Below are positions 33,063-44,103 of a DNA stretch of 64,000 bases, in pieces. Below the pieces are notes generated by a model. That model was not told the DNA's origin. It searched no databases and saw only the letters and a list, made by a program, of their open reading frames with translations. The position numbers and the translations under genes are program-made. Source of the DNA: Eutypella sp. D-1 (lineage: Eukaryota; Ascomycota; Sordariomycetes; Xylariales; Diatrypaceae). The DNA lies in NCBI GenBank assembly GCA_023313575.1, contig JAJTTP010000010.1, positions 310,001-374,000 of the forward strand, given 5' to 3'. Position 1 is the stretch's first letter, and each line of letters opens with the position of its first letter.

Positions 33063-35350
33063 GATGCTGATGCTGATGGGAAAAGGGTGAGACACCAGGT
33101 AAGGTGGTGAATATGGTATAAAGTATATATGTAGATAAATACCTTTGAGGTATGGGATCAATGGGGACTGCAATGTGATATATCAATGGAGTATAGCAAC
33201 CTTGGAATAGAGTAGAGCAATAGGGTGGGATCAGGAACAAAGCAGAAAGAGTGAGACTTGAGGGTGGGATGGGCGAGGGGAGTCTGGAAGCTATGTATTT
33301 GAACGATCGGATGTCCGGTGTGTCAGTGTATTAATAGGCTGTTAACTTGGTGTTCACTTATTAAAAGAGGGAGGGTGACAGATGTAACCCGTTGGATCGT
33401 GGAACACTCTTGAAATACAGCCCAGTACATCCATCCATCCCTACCTACATACTACAATATACTACAGTACCTACTTGCCTACCTAAGTCCAGGAGGGTAG
33501 CGAGCGAGGCAAGCGAGTCGGGTTTGCTTACTTGGCAACACCAACACCGATTTCGCTCTGGAGGGGGATCGGGGGAAGTCCCAAGAGTCCCAAGAGTCCC
33601 ATACAAGCCAAAGTGGATGAGTTATGACTGATCGACAGGACGAACTTGGATAAACTTGACTTCTTCAAGTTCGTCTAGAACCCTTTCAAACCCTTTCAAG
33701 GGTCAAAAAGCCAGGGACATCTGTTGAACGATACATACCTAGGTAGTTAGAGGAATACGATCATGATCAAATGACAAATGATAAATGAGGGTGGAATGGG
33801 GGTGTGATTACCTACCAGCAATACTACTAGTTACGAAATATACGATGATTATTGGCCAGAGCTCTTGGATGGTCTGCCAAGCCATGGGACGCGGTACTTC
33901 GTGATTGCTTCTACGGGGTACTTAACCGTAGTACGCCCCACTTCAAGAAACCCTAAATTAAGTACATGAAATATGTATAGTTACCACGAGTATGGAAGAT
34001 AGCGTGTACCCGTGGCCATATCCTACCCAATAATGGAGTATGGGGTGCAGTACGCCATTACATGGCTTGGGGCAGTTGGATGTATGGAGTACTTTGCGTA
34101 AGTGCTTATGTAGGCAAGTACATACACTTGTAGTAGGTTAGTAGTGTGATACCTCAAGCCTCACTAAAAGAGTCGGAATAGCTTCCATAGCACCACAGAT
34201 CCATGAATGGGTCCGCCCACCATCCCTTAAAGATCCCCTCTAACTATTGACTAGCAGCGCATTTAGATACATATGTACCTAGGAGTAATCCTGGGGTTAT
34301 CAGGCCGGAGTCGGAATGATGAATGATTCATTCAACACCTCCTGAGCTCTTCGGGATTTGGTCTAGGCTCTAGATAGCTATCTACATACATAGTAGGCAC
34401 TTGGAATCATGACAAGTCAAAGAGTAAGAGCAAGACGAAGGAGGGTCGAATAGCATTGACTTAATTGAGTAGCAGAATAATAGACAAGGAACAAAGAACT
34501 TTCGATGAGTGTGAGTTGGGAACAGAATAGGGGATGCGACCAGGGACGGGAACGGGGACGGGGACGGGGATAGGGCGGGAGCTCACTGGTGAATTGAATT
34601 GAATTGATTACGACTCCCGCAGCTGCCCAGGTGTCAAAGTGTTAAGTTAACCTCAGTTAGCCCCAGGGCGAACTTCAGGGCTGCCTCTTTACTACTAGAT
34701 TCCCACCCGTTGAGGACCTCTGGAGCTTGGGCCAACCTGCAATTCGCTGCGGGCAAGTGTGGCTAAAGCTGTTTAGGCTAGTCAAGGTACCCCGGATAGT
34801 GATTATTGGTTGAACCTCTAGAATCTGTCAAGGCGGTCAACCCGTGCCATCGCATTGGATTGTACCCGAAGTAGTTTAGTCTGTGAGGTCAACAAAAACA
34901 TGGGCACACCCGCCAGGTTGTATGTATACCTAGGTATCTCTTCCCTGCCAACCTGCCCTGTAACTGTAGAGGCTAGGTAGCTACTTAGGTATCTATAGTT
35001 ATCGTAGCTTTGACATAGTAGGTGTTGTAACCATCGGAATATGCGACGAATTCCACTTCCCCTGGCCGTTTGGTTTGTTTCCAAACACTCTTCTCCTTAC
35101 TTGGTACACAAGTGATGCTTTAGATGCAACAGATTGGCAGGCTGACGAGAACTGACGAGACACGAAAAGAGGCCTCCATTAGGGATGACAACGACAAAGC
35201 AACAGACAGCCAGGACAGCTTGCTAACTTACCTAAACTGCCCAGGTGATCCATATAAAAGACACCGAGTCAAGGGTCCCGCTCCGGATAGAGTTGCGATG
35301 GACCGGAGTATCTTGGAACTCGCCGCTGATTAATAGCTTGACAGATAGCT
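33063..35350. other. Gene-poor region with hairpin and G-rich repeat
   Basis: A tandem AGTCCCAAGAGTCCC lies near 33577-33600 and a 10-bp hairpin at 33639-33675. TACCTAGG motifs occur near 33738, 34277 and 34927, with a G-run cluster at 34543-34579. Frames at 34818-35084 and 35124-35333 are unsupported. Confidence 0.55.
34543..34579 (+). repeat. G-run cluster, potential G-quadruplex
   Basis: Seven runs of three or four G lie within 37 nt, as GGGAC/GGGGAC units (runs at 34543, 34548, 34554, 34560, 34566, 34573, 34577) with loops of 1-3 nt. The sequence fits the classical G3+N1-7 pattern on the plus strand. Confidence 0.65.
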
Positions 35351-38300
35351 ACTCGTAGTAGGTAGATAGGTAAGATATTTGATTGCAGCAGGTGATGACT
35401 TTGGAAGAATGGCCCATCCCGTTCAAACTAAGTAGTTATTATCGTCTGGTCTTTCTGGGGCTTCCTGCGCGGGGGGGGGGGGGGGTTCCCACAATAGCAT
35501 CCATCCAGGCATGCGCAAACATGCGCGTCTCTAGCTTCCTACCTACCCCCTTTCACACCCTCACCCCAGGCTCCCAATGCCACCCAAGACGCCAAGTCCA
35601 CATCGGTAGACTTTCTGACTTTCTATTCGCGGCCTCTCCGTACTTGACTACCTGCTGCTTGCTGCTGCGCGACAAGCTTTCATACCGCCCACTACCCTCG
35701 AGACCCTCGAGACTTCTGCCCCCCTTCCCTCCCTCCATCTTGACAACTAGCCCACCTACATGTTCATTCATATACGTAATATACGTAAACAGCCGATCTC
35801 TGCTGATCCAGCCCATAAGACGAACGACTTTCGGCATCATACCGTTGCACGATCGTCGAACGTTCCTGTTTATCTGCTTTGTCTCATTCCATTTCGGAAA
35901 AACTCCCCCAAAAAGCTGCGGGGTTCGCACGCAACCTGCCGGCAGAAGCCAGCCGTTGGTTTTGTTCCAAGTGGTTTTGTCTGTCTGTTGGTCATGGTCA
36001 TTGGATTCATTCATCCCCTCCTCCCTCCCCCCACTACCCGATTACCGAGGAACAGACCTCTATCTAGACTTAGATCTCTTCCGCTTCTCCTGGACACTGA
36101 AGGGATCAGCGTGAACAGCTGTCATCAGATAGACACTTTAAGTAGTTCCCGTTCAAAAACGGAGGGTATAGCGTTCTTCAAGACAGGCTGACAGGCTAAC
36201 GGCAAACAGACGGAACAACTATAGTGTGGGTCAATTTGCCTACTTATGTACCTGAGACTGTACCCCTCCCAAGACCAGTTGCCCATGGTCCGCTCCTGGA
36301 TGTATTTATATCTATCAGTGCAGTGTTACCGTTCGGGTGCGCTCGGTCTATACGGCATTGCTCCCACGTCCTGCCCGCCCTCATCGTAACACAGAAACAC
36401 GAGCGGAATCCGGCAACCTTGACCGATCGTCAGCAAGTGCACGCTTAGTAAACAGGAAAGCCATTTGATAAGGGCTCCTGGGAACATGGCGTTCCTACAC
36501 ATGTCTCTCAATCGAACCGCAAATCTATGATATTATAGCAGCCGAGTGACTTAATTACACAAGTTACTACACCACCCGTGAAAATAATACAATTATACGC
36601 GCCCGTAGAATCACCAATGCAGTAGAGAGGGGCCGCTGTTCGTATGGCGCTGCCCCGAACCTCAGGGACTATTGTTGCTATCCTCATGCTCCGCTGAACC
36701 CCTCTCAGAGGGTGAGCCCTTCCCGGGACGTATTTCATCACCGCCTTCAACCATCTCCCAGCTCCGGCAATGCTGGGTGTACCTAGACTGGAACGATAAC
36801 CAGTCTCCCTGGCTGGTTCGAGTGTTAGTTGGGAGCGAGATCTGATAACTAGAATGGGCATTAAATTCCTGGTGGGAGATAGACGACTATTCTGTCGGTC
36901 TTGGTAGATCATCCGGTGCCAATCCATGTCGGCCAAAGTAGGTGTCTTCATGGTTATAGAGTACATATACAAGGCTTCACCCTTGCTCCCGCAACGGGAC
37001 CCCGAGCTCTTAAGAGATCCTACATATACGCCCCTCGCCGCTTGAAAATAAAATATCTAGCTTCTGCTTTACTCGACGATCTCGTTCGGCGGGGAGTGCC
37101 AACCAGTCCATGATAGCCGCGCGGTCCATTTCTAGTAGACGTGCACCTAGAGTGCCTAGCTAGCCCTTAACCAGCGGCGTAGATGATTCATTAAAAGAAA
37201 AGGGAAGAGGAGACACAGAATGCATTTACGACTTGTAGATGAACCATTGCTTTTTACATACTAAACACACGAACCACACATACGCCTATATCGTCGCTAC
37301 CCCGGACAATGCCCGCGAACCATCGCTGTCTAGAAATCATCCGCCTCATAGCCCTCGTCACCCTAACCCCCTAACAGTAGCGGACAGGCACAGTGAGGGG
37401 GGGAAAGAAGAATAAAAGCCACCATCCGCAGCCCATCTGCCTCCCTACTCGTGGTGCCTCCGGACAGCAATGAAACATTTATCTACGGGGGCAATCCTCT
37501 TTCGAGGAGGGGCGGGGTAAGAGGGGACACATGCGCGAGAAAGGGCTCCTGAGCATGTGCAGGAGCAGGTGTGGCCAGTCATAATCCATGGTAAAATCCG
37601 TCCATGGAGCCAGCGGCCACCCTCGGGTTTCTTCATCACCGTGGTGTGATCGATACCATGGAGGCGACAGCGCCTGCCCGTGACGCACACGCCCCGATCC
37701 CGGCTCGTCAGCTAGGAAATACCGTGGGAGACGTCCGCCACGGCCGGCTCACGCAGGTCTGGACCGGAGGTCTTCCACAGAAAGGATACTACCGCGTAAA
37801 GAGGTAAATAAATACTTGGCGAGAAACACCAGGACACGATATCGATGCACGGATAAGCTTTTCTGGGACTTTTTCACTAGTTATCGATACTGATAGTCTC
37901 GTTCCCGGCTATAGGAAATGACGGGTGCAGGGTAGTTCCTTGATAACTACTGAGGTTCAGTATTATTATTACAGCTTGTGTTATGAGCCCGAACATCTGG
38001 TAGAGCACTATGCCTACGGGCAGTCCAGACGGGGCGACCTGAAGAGAAGCTGAATCTGTTTGCGAATAGGCCTCAGCATTTCTGGCTTAGAGTCCTCGGG
38101 CAACAAGCATGCTGCTGCTGCACACTAAAAATGATACCTAATGCCTAAGGGGGTTGCTTTAGGAAAAGACATGATATCAAGAGAGCGTCACACAGTTCCT
38201 TTATAAAACCACTACTATCCCTGCATACCGATAATAGGGCTGCCAGGTACGGGATTTTCCCATTGGAATTTCCAACTTTTAGAGTTTACTGTTCAAGCTC

Positions 38301-40114
38301 CAGGGGAGATCCGCCCCTGAGATCCGCCTGCCTGTGGGATCCGCCTATGGGATCCGCCTCCGGGCGGGTCTTGATGGATGCGCCGAGCCAAGGAGCATCC
38401 TCCCAATCGGGTCCATCGCAACCAATAAAACTCCAGCGCCGATCGGGGGGTGCAACATCTTATGCACGTCATCCTCCGAGTGGGACTGGCCAAGGCGGAG
38501 CCGTAGAACATGGGTCTGATATTTCTGATCCGACTTCGTTAATATGAGATAGTAAATAGATGTTGTCAATGATGTATTCATTGACAATAACACCAGCTCT
38601 GTAGTAGTAATGAGACTTACCCAGACTACGTGCTAGGATAGCTGAGCTGGGCGGGGTAAGATGAACCCCGCCAAAATATTTGTCCCCCCTACTTATTTAT
38701 GGTGACGTTTACTCTACCTTATACGTTTCTCTTTGCAGTTAATTAATTGTCAGTGGGTAAGTGCCATAAGTATACTCTTGTTAGGTGTGTTAAGACCATC
38801 TACGTCGGTATAGTGGCCTGGCAGAAAGGCAGCTTGGGATACATCACCAACCTTGCACTTAAGTTCAAGCACATTCTTAAAGCATTGTTTAACTTGTCAG
38901 TTAACAGTACAATCAGATCGAAGCAACTGTTGCATTTATGAAGTACTGAAAGATGGTCAGTACTATGTAGGAATCAGTTATCAGCCTAAAAGAAATGGAT
39001 ACTTAGGGTGACTTCCCACACAATTGAGGGCCTGTATGTCGTTGCCCTGTTTGGGTACTATGCAGCATAAGAATGGAATTGAATGTAGCTAAGCTTTGAT
39101 GCTCAGTATGAACAATGAGAAACATTAGCTTAGCGATAACACTGCAGTTAATGAGTTGGTGGGCCTTTGCACATGTTGTTCCAGGAGGTTCAGCGTCATT
39201 CGTATTGTATGGTTATTGAGGTATGTTAGCAATCTATGATACTACCTATTTGTAGTTACTAAACTGCCAGTTGATGTTAGCAAGTGCTAGAGGGTAGAGG
39301 CTATGAAAATGCTATAATCAAATACACAGCAGGTCGCATAATACACAGTCCTTGGGCTTACTGTGAATGTGCTGGTTATGTCATGCCAGTCTTGAGAATC
39401 CGAAGTAAAATATCCTGCTGTAACCACCCCTTTAGACAGCCCGTTGATGGAGGTGATCAGTGTTATACTATACCAATCATGTTCGTTATAGATAAGTGAT
39501 AGATTGGCAAATATGGCATAATCAAAGACAGAGAGTAGTACGTCCATTCACTGAAGAAGACCTTGAACTCCCCGTTTACCCATGACCATTTGCTGACTGT
39601 CATTGAATGTCTATTCTTTATAAGCCAGGCAGCCGCGTAGAGTCAGGGCAACTGCGGAAACCACGTGGTATCTCCTTGATCAGCAAGTATCTTTTACTAT
39701 AGGAACATGTCTGATATGTGAATGCGTGAGAGAGAGTGAGAGAAGGAATGATATGTATATATAATCCTTCAAATAGAATAATAATGGCACGTAGATGGCA
39801 TACTGGTGCCATAAATGCCTACTTTACCCTGGAAAACGATCTCAGTTCCAGTCTGGGAAGAACGACGTGACTTGCTCATACGGAAATTCGCTCCTGCAGT
39901 ATGTGTATGTGGACTACCCATCCACGGCGACGAGAACCTTTACGAAGTACTCCCACGCGCGCACACACACATACAAACATATTCAGGAAATAATAAAAAA
40001 TAACCACAAAGGTAATCGTTATAATCCCAGTAACCACTACCACTACTGTGATAATAACCATTGCCTTCTGCAGTTACTACCACTACTACCCCTATTACTA
40101 CGATTTCGGTCAAA
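35351..40114. other. Gene-poor region, no firm gene
   Basis: A G run lies at about 35471-35486. From 35540 to 36110, open frames run on both strands at once (35383-36114 and 35760-36191 plus, 35553-36014 minus) over pyrimidine-rich DNA resembling a promoter or leader; none has a domain. A minus frame 36508-36972 is also unsupported. GGATCCGCCT repeats lie at 38304-38360. The stretch 38700-39600 is AT-rich and may be decayed repeat DNA. The leader of the next gene includes ACCACTACCACTACTG-like triplets at about 40032-40090. Confidence 0.5.
38304..38360 (+). repeat. Degenerate GATCCGCCT tandem repeat
   Basis: Five imperfect copies of (G)GATCCGCC(T) lie in about 55 nt, with spacers such as GCCTGTGG and ATG. 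The surrounding DNA has no recognisable gene. Confidence 0.6.
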
Positions 40115-41644
40115 ATGGCCAACCACCTACAAGAGGCGCTGGGGGAGCTGGAGGGCTTCGATTTCGGGTACGAGAATGGGGACATCGATGTCCCAGAGAC
40201 CGCCTACAGCGCACTGGTAGGCTCCTGGCTGGCCCGGCAGCAGCTGCAGCAGCCACCGCCCGTCTATATGGCGGCGGAGAATATACTGAACCGGGCGGCA
40301 GGGCTCCTGGGGATCTGCGCCGCGAACGACGACGTATATCGGCGGCTCGGGGGCGCCGCAAATCGTGATGCCAGCGCGCCCTTCTGGTCCTTCGTGGCCG
40401 CAACCTGGAACCCCCTATTCCCCCTATCAGGGGAGGATACGGGCCGTCTCGTTCTGGGCCTGCTTGAGGCCCGCCGCCGCTATATCGCCTCCAACCCCTA
40501 CGACGAGGAGGACGATGCGATGTATACCATCCTCGCCGCAGCCGCCGATAGGTTCATCGTCCTCGTCGACGAGGTCGCTGCGCTGGGCCCGCAGCCCATC
40601 TCCCTTCGAGCCCCTACTACCATCACCCATCAGGCCCCCCTGAACGACATTTGGCCACCGATGAGCCTTGGGGACGCAGATGTCGCCATGATAGCCGTCC
40701 CAGGTGTACGACAAAAGGTCTTCGATATCGCCGCCGCCGCCGCCCAGGGACAGGGACAAGAACGGGACAACCAGGTCCCCCTACCAACAAGCGTCGACGA
40801 GCCACTGGCCCTGCGCACCTGGCTAGCTTCTATAGCTCTGCGGGGACCCCAAGACACCACAGACGCGGACGCAGATGCGGCCCTCAGCTCATCCACCGCA
40901 CTCTACCTGGCCCCAGTGGCGTTCCTGGACGATCAGGAGCGCGGAGCATGGTACCGGGCGACGGGGCACAAATCGCGGCTCTTCGGCACCGTGGGAGAAT
41001 TCCTCTCCTACGCGCGCGCAGCGCTACGGCGCCAGCAACAGCAACAACAGCAGCAGCAGCAGCAGCAGCAGGTCAGGCGACGAGACCACGTGGCATGCCT
41101 CCTAACGCCGTGGTTCGGGGCGGCGGACCCGTCGGCAGCAACGGCGCTCGCGCTGGAGACCGACGTCGCGATCCCGGATGCCTGGGCCCGTGGTCTGCCG
41201 CGCGCCGGCATGGCGCTCGTGATCATGCGGGCTCGGGGTGGCGGCGGCGGCGGCCGGCGGCGCCAGAAGTTCCAGGTCCTCCTATTCCAGCCGGCGCTCC
41301 CGCGATACGGACATGCCGAGGAGCCAGCGGGGGAGCCGCGGGAGCGCCAGGAGGCCTGGATTGAGGGCCTCTTTGCCGCTGTTGATGCCGTGTTCGGAGC
41401 CCGCGGCGCCGTCGTCGAGGGGTACGTGGGCGGGTATACCCTGCGGCAATGGAGCAATCCACCCCACCAAAACGGGCCGGAGCCGGAGCCGCTGCAGGAG
41501 CCGCTGCCCGATTCTGTCGAGCTGGCGTGCCAGTTTGTCCGGGAGGTAGTAGAGGCCCCAAGCCGCGTCCCCGAGGGTGCAGAGTTAGTCTACCGCGGCT
41601 TTGCCGTGGCTGAGTATTGGGACGACGAGGCCAACGATGAGTAG
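40115..41644 (+). CDS. Unknown 509-residue protein with polyQ tract
   Basis: Single exon. The frame opens at a TTG (40061), but the first ATG, at 40115 in good context (TCAAAATGGCC), starts MANHLQEALGELEGFDF and is taken as the start. The G/C-rich codon use stands out from the flanks. The protein is largely alpha-helical in look: YSALVGSWLARQQLQQPP, ILNRAAGLLGICAANDDVY, FWSFVAATWNPLFPLSGEDT. It has a 13-Gln run (41033-41071, mixed CAG/CAA), a Gly-Arg stretch (RARGGGGGGRRRQKF), and an acidic C-terminus WDDEANDE. The segment KFQVLLFQPALPRYGHAEE followed by EAWIEGLFAAVDAVFG and YVGGYTLRQW resembles a small alpha/beta fold, perhaps nuclease- or protease-like, but no active site can be named. It may be one of the lineage-specific fungal families of unknown role. 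Confidence 0.75.
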   Translation: MANHLQEALGELEGFDFGYENGDIDVPETAYSALVGSWLARQQLQQPPPVYMAAENILNRAAGLLGICAANDDVYRRLGGAANRDASAPFWSFVAATWNPLFPLSGEDTGRLVLGLLEARRRYIASNPYDEEDDAMYTILAAAADRFIVLVDEVAALGPQPISLRAPTTITHQAPLNDIWPPMSLGDADVAMIAVPGVRQKVFDIAAAAAQGQGQERDNQVPLPTSVDEPLALRTWLASIALRGPQDTTDADADAALSSSTALYLAPVAFLDDQERGAWYRATGHKSRLFGTVGEFLSYARAALRRQQQQQQQQQQQQQVRRRDHVACLLTPWFGAADPSAATALALETDVAIPDAWARGLPRAGMALVIMRARGGGGGGRRRQKFQVLLFQPALPRYGHAEEPAGEPRERQEAWIEGLFAAVDAVFGARGAVVEGYVGGYTLRQWSNPPHQNGPEPEPLQEPLPDSVELACQFVREVVEAPSRVPEGAELVYRGFAVAEYWDDEANDE

Positions 41645-42668
41645 GAGGGGAGACGAGACGAGGCTGAGACGAACTGGTTTGCGGTTTCCAACAACAGGAA
41701 GGACAACGGATGGGCGGTGGTGGCGTTACTGGGCTTACGCAAATGGAGCCCCGATATGATGAGCTGAGCTATATATATATATCTGCCGAAACGAAATCGG
41801 GCTTGTATATCTGCTGGATCCAATCAGCTGGCGATGCCAGGGCAAGGAGAAACCTCTTGAAGCATCAAAGAGTAGAAGGACTATACATGAGGAGCCGAGA
41901 CGAAGAAGCAACCGCTTTGCTAGTTACGAGTCGTGTTTCTTAGGACCTGTGACATGTTAAATCGCGTGACCATTAATTTGGAAGAGAACCTCAGCTGGCT
42001 GCTCATCGTGAGTCTGAAAAGGTCAGTCAATTCCCTAAAGAAAATGCAATCGTAAGTCTTGTAGCATAATACGGTGCGTACGGTCAGCACGATCCTGCTG
42101 CGATCTAAGAAAGTCATCCCAGCCAGTTCCTAATCGCACTCTTTTCTAGAGGACGAGATCTATCGGGCTTCTATGCATAGGGTTGATACGATGAAAGCTA
42201 GTAAGTCATCATAATAAATTTAGTATCACATAATACTTCGAATTTCTGGGGGATAGACAGAAAAGCTGCCTGGAGCAATGATGAACGTTATATGTTTGTT
42301 TTGTATTTGCATTTGATGATCCTGGACCCGAGCTCGTCGTGCCTCTTTCCTTATAGCTACATGCGAAGAAGGGTATCGTACCTTGCCGTTTTGGTATCGT
42401 ATGGTATCGTATATCGGGGCACCGGCCCCAGTATCCCCTATCATCTATCCAGTCACTCACTCGGGGCTGTTATTGCTAGAAGCTATGCCTGTGTGATGGT
42501 GACTAGCAGGTGCGCTCGTGGCGTCCTTGATTGGTTCGCACAACGAGTAGGGCTCGCATCCCACTGCGCTTAGGCTGCTGTCGAATGGATGCTGGTTGCC
42601 CTTCCTCCTCTAAGGAGCACATCCAAGTGACTGGATCCTTGCTCTCCCTCATAACCGCCTGGGTTCTA
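41645..42668. other. Intergenic region between convergent genes
   Basis: This is the convergent 3' flank of the polyQ gene (plus) and the mitochondrial carrier (minus). It contains TATATATATATAT near 41770-41782 and a GGTATCGTATGGTATCGTAT direct repeat near 42393-42412. No coding frame is supported. Confidence 0.6.
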
Positions 42669-44103
42669 CTATGAAAACCCATCTAGCTTGCGCAGGCCCT
42701 CTAGCTTCGAGCGATGGAGGGTCCTCATCACGTACTCGTATGTCATCATAGTGACAGTCGCTGCCGGCACCGCGCGCATCATGTTGACGCCCATCCCAGC
42801 ATAGAATGCCCTCCAGCCTTCTTCTCGAAGAATCGTGCGAAAAGTCATAACCACGCCCTTATACTTAGGTTGGGGGGTGCCACCTTTCGCGCCGCCACTG
42901 GTGGGCTCATTCTCTGGGATTCCTAGGCCTTGGAGATATTCCACGCCGGGAGTTGGCCGCCGCTGCGTTTGGAGTCTCGTCCGTATAACCTCGTGCGGGT
43001 AGGTTGCTGAGCTGGCCATGATCTTGGACATAACTGAAGCTGAAAATAGTCCAATCCAATGTGGTTGTTCATCATCACTGCCCATCTCCCCCATGCCTTT
43101 GCCAGTAAACTTTCTCCGCAGATACTCATAAGTAGGGAACTGGACCGCAACATGACTGAGACCGAGGAGGGCAGGCGTTAATCCGGAATAAAACGAGCCG
43201 ATGCCCTCAGAGGAATACATCTTGCGCGCCGCATCGAGTGTCGATCGATAGTGCCAAGGGGAGTGAATTCTCGGTCGCGAAGTCGGTGTGTTGCCAGACC
43301 TTGGGAAGACGGACATGTGTCTGTTGTACCCAGTGCTGGACTGGGACATCAAACGGGTCTTAATCACCCATATGGGATTTGTTACTATCGTGCTGCTGGC
43401 TCCTGCTATTATCGAGGACCAGAAATTGATCGCAGTCTTGTTGTGCAGTACTATGTCGCAGATAGGGAATCAGTCAATAATCCCTAGCCAACTAGTATGA
43501 AGAGCGCGGGTAGAAGACACTGGACTGCAAGGTTTACTGGCTGTGCTCGTGGAGTAACTACTTACCCTGGTGGTCCGCGAGCCAGACCTTGCTCTCGTTG
43601 TAGACGGTAAACCAAACAGCCCAGGTAGGTAAGTAACCAAGGATGATAGGACCCAGGCCTCTATATAAACCGCGTATACCCTCCTCCCTCCAGATCACGT
43701 TGGCCGTACCTATCAAACCCCGGTAAACCTTGTGGTGGCCAACATGTCTTCCCTTGACCACAGGCACAAACCCCCCCTGTGCCTGCAGCTTAGTCTTGAT
43801 GACGTCGAGTGGACAGGTGGCTATGCCGGAAGCGAAGCCGCCCACAGCACCAGACAGGGCATTGAACTGGGACTCGGAGGCGTTTACGGCCCAGCGCTCT
43901 ATCAAACTCAATCCATGGGAGTTGTGGAAACTCATGGTGGTAACCGCGGGCTTGGGGTTAGGTTGTGGTGGATTATGATGTTGGGCCGACGAGCCTGTGG
44001 GGAGAGCCGTCGGAGGGGATTGAGAGGGGTAGACCCCATATTCTGTTGAAGGGGGTGGAGGCGACCTTCCTGTCGGATCGCTTTGAGCCTCGTCGTGAGA
44101 CAT
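42669..44103 (-). CDS. Mitochondrial carrier, NAD+ transporter type (2 exons)
   Basis: Exon 1 is 44103-43566. The intron 43565-43403 (163 bp) has donor GTAAGT and acceptor AGCAG. Exon 2 is 43402-42669, joining in phase 1 to give 423 residues. The start is MSHDEAQSDP; the frame extends upstream only to a TTG. A disordered N-terminal region of about 65 residues precedes three carrier repeats. The signatures are CPLDVIKTKLQAQGGF (repeat 1), TNPIWVIKTRLMSQ (repeat 2, created across the splice junction) and YPHEVIRTRLQTQ (repeat 3). The Pro-x-Trp form in repeat 2 and His-Glu in repeat 3 are typical of the pyrimidine nucleotide/NAD+/FAD branch, and LDVxKTxLQAQG fits yeast Yia6/Yea6. The protein would import NAD+ or a related nucleotide across the inner membrane. 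Substrate assignment by motif is inferred; a pyrimidine nucleotide carrier is the alternative. Confidence 0.87.

Noticed and set aside
36508..36972. 154-residue minus-strand frame
   Set aside because: Mixed composition, no recognisable family and no visible context; not enough to call a gene.
38747..39547. Possible retrotransposon relic in AT-rich DNA
   Set aside because: Short frames show no reverse-transcriptase, integrase or transposase motif; only AT-richness was visible.
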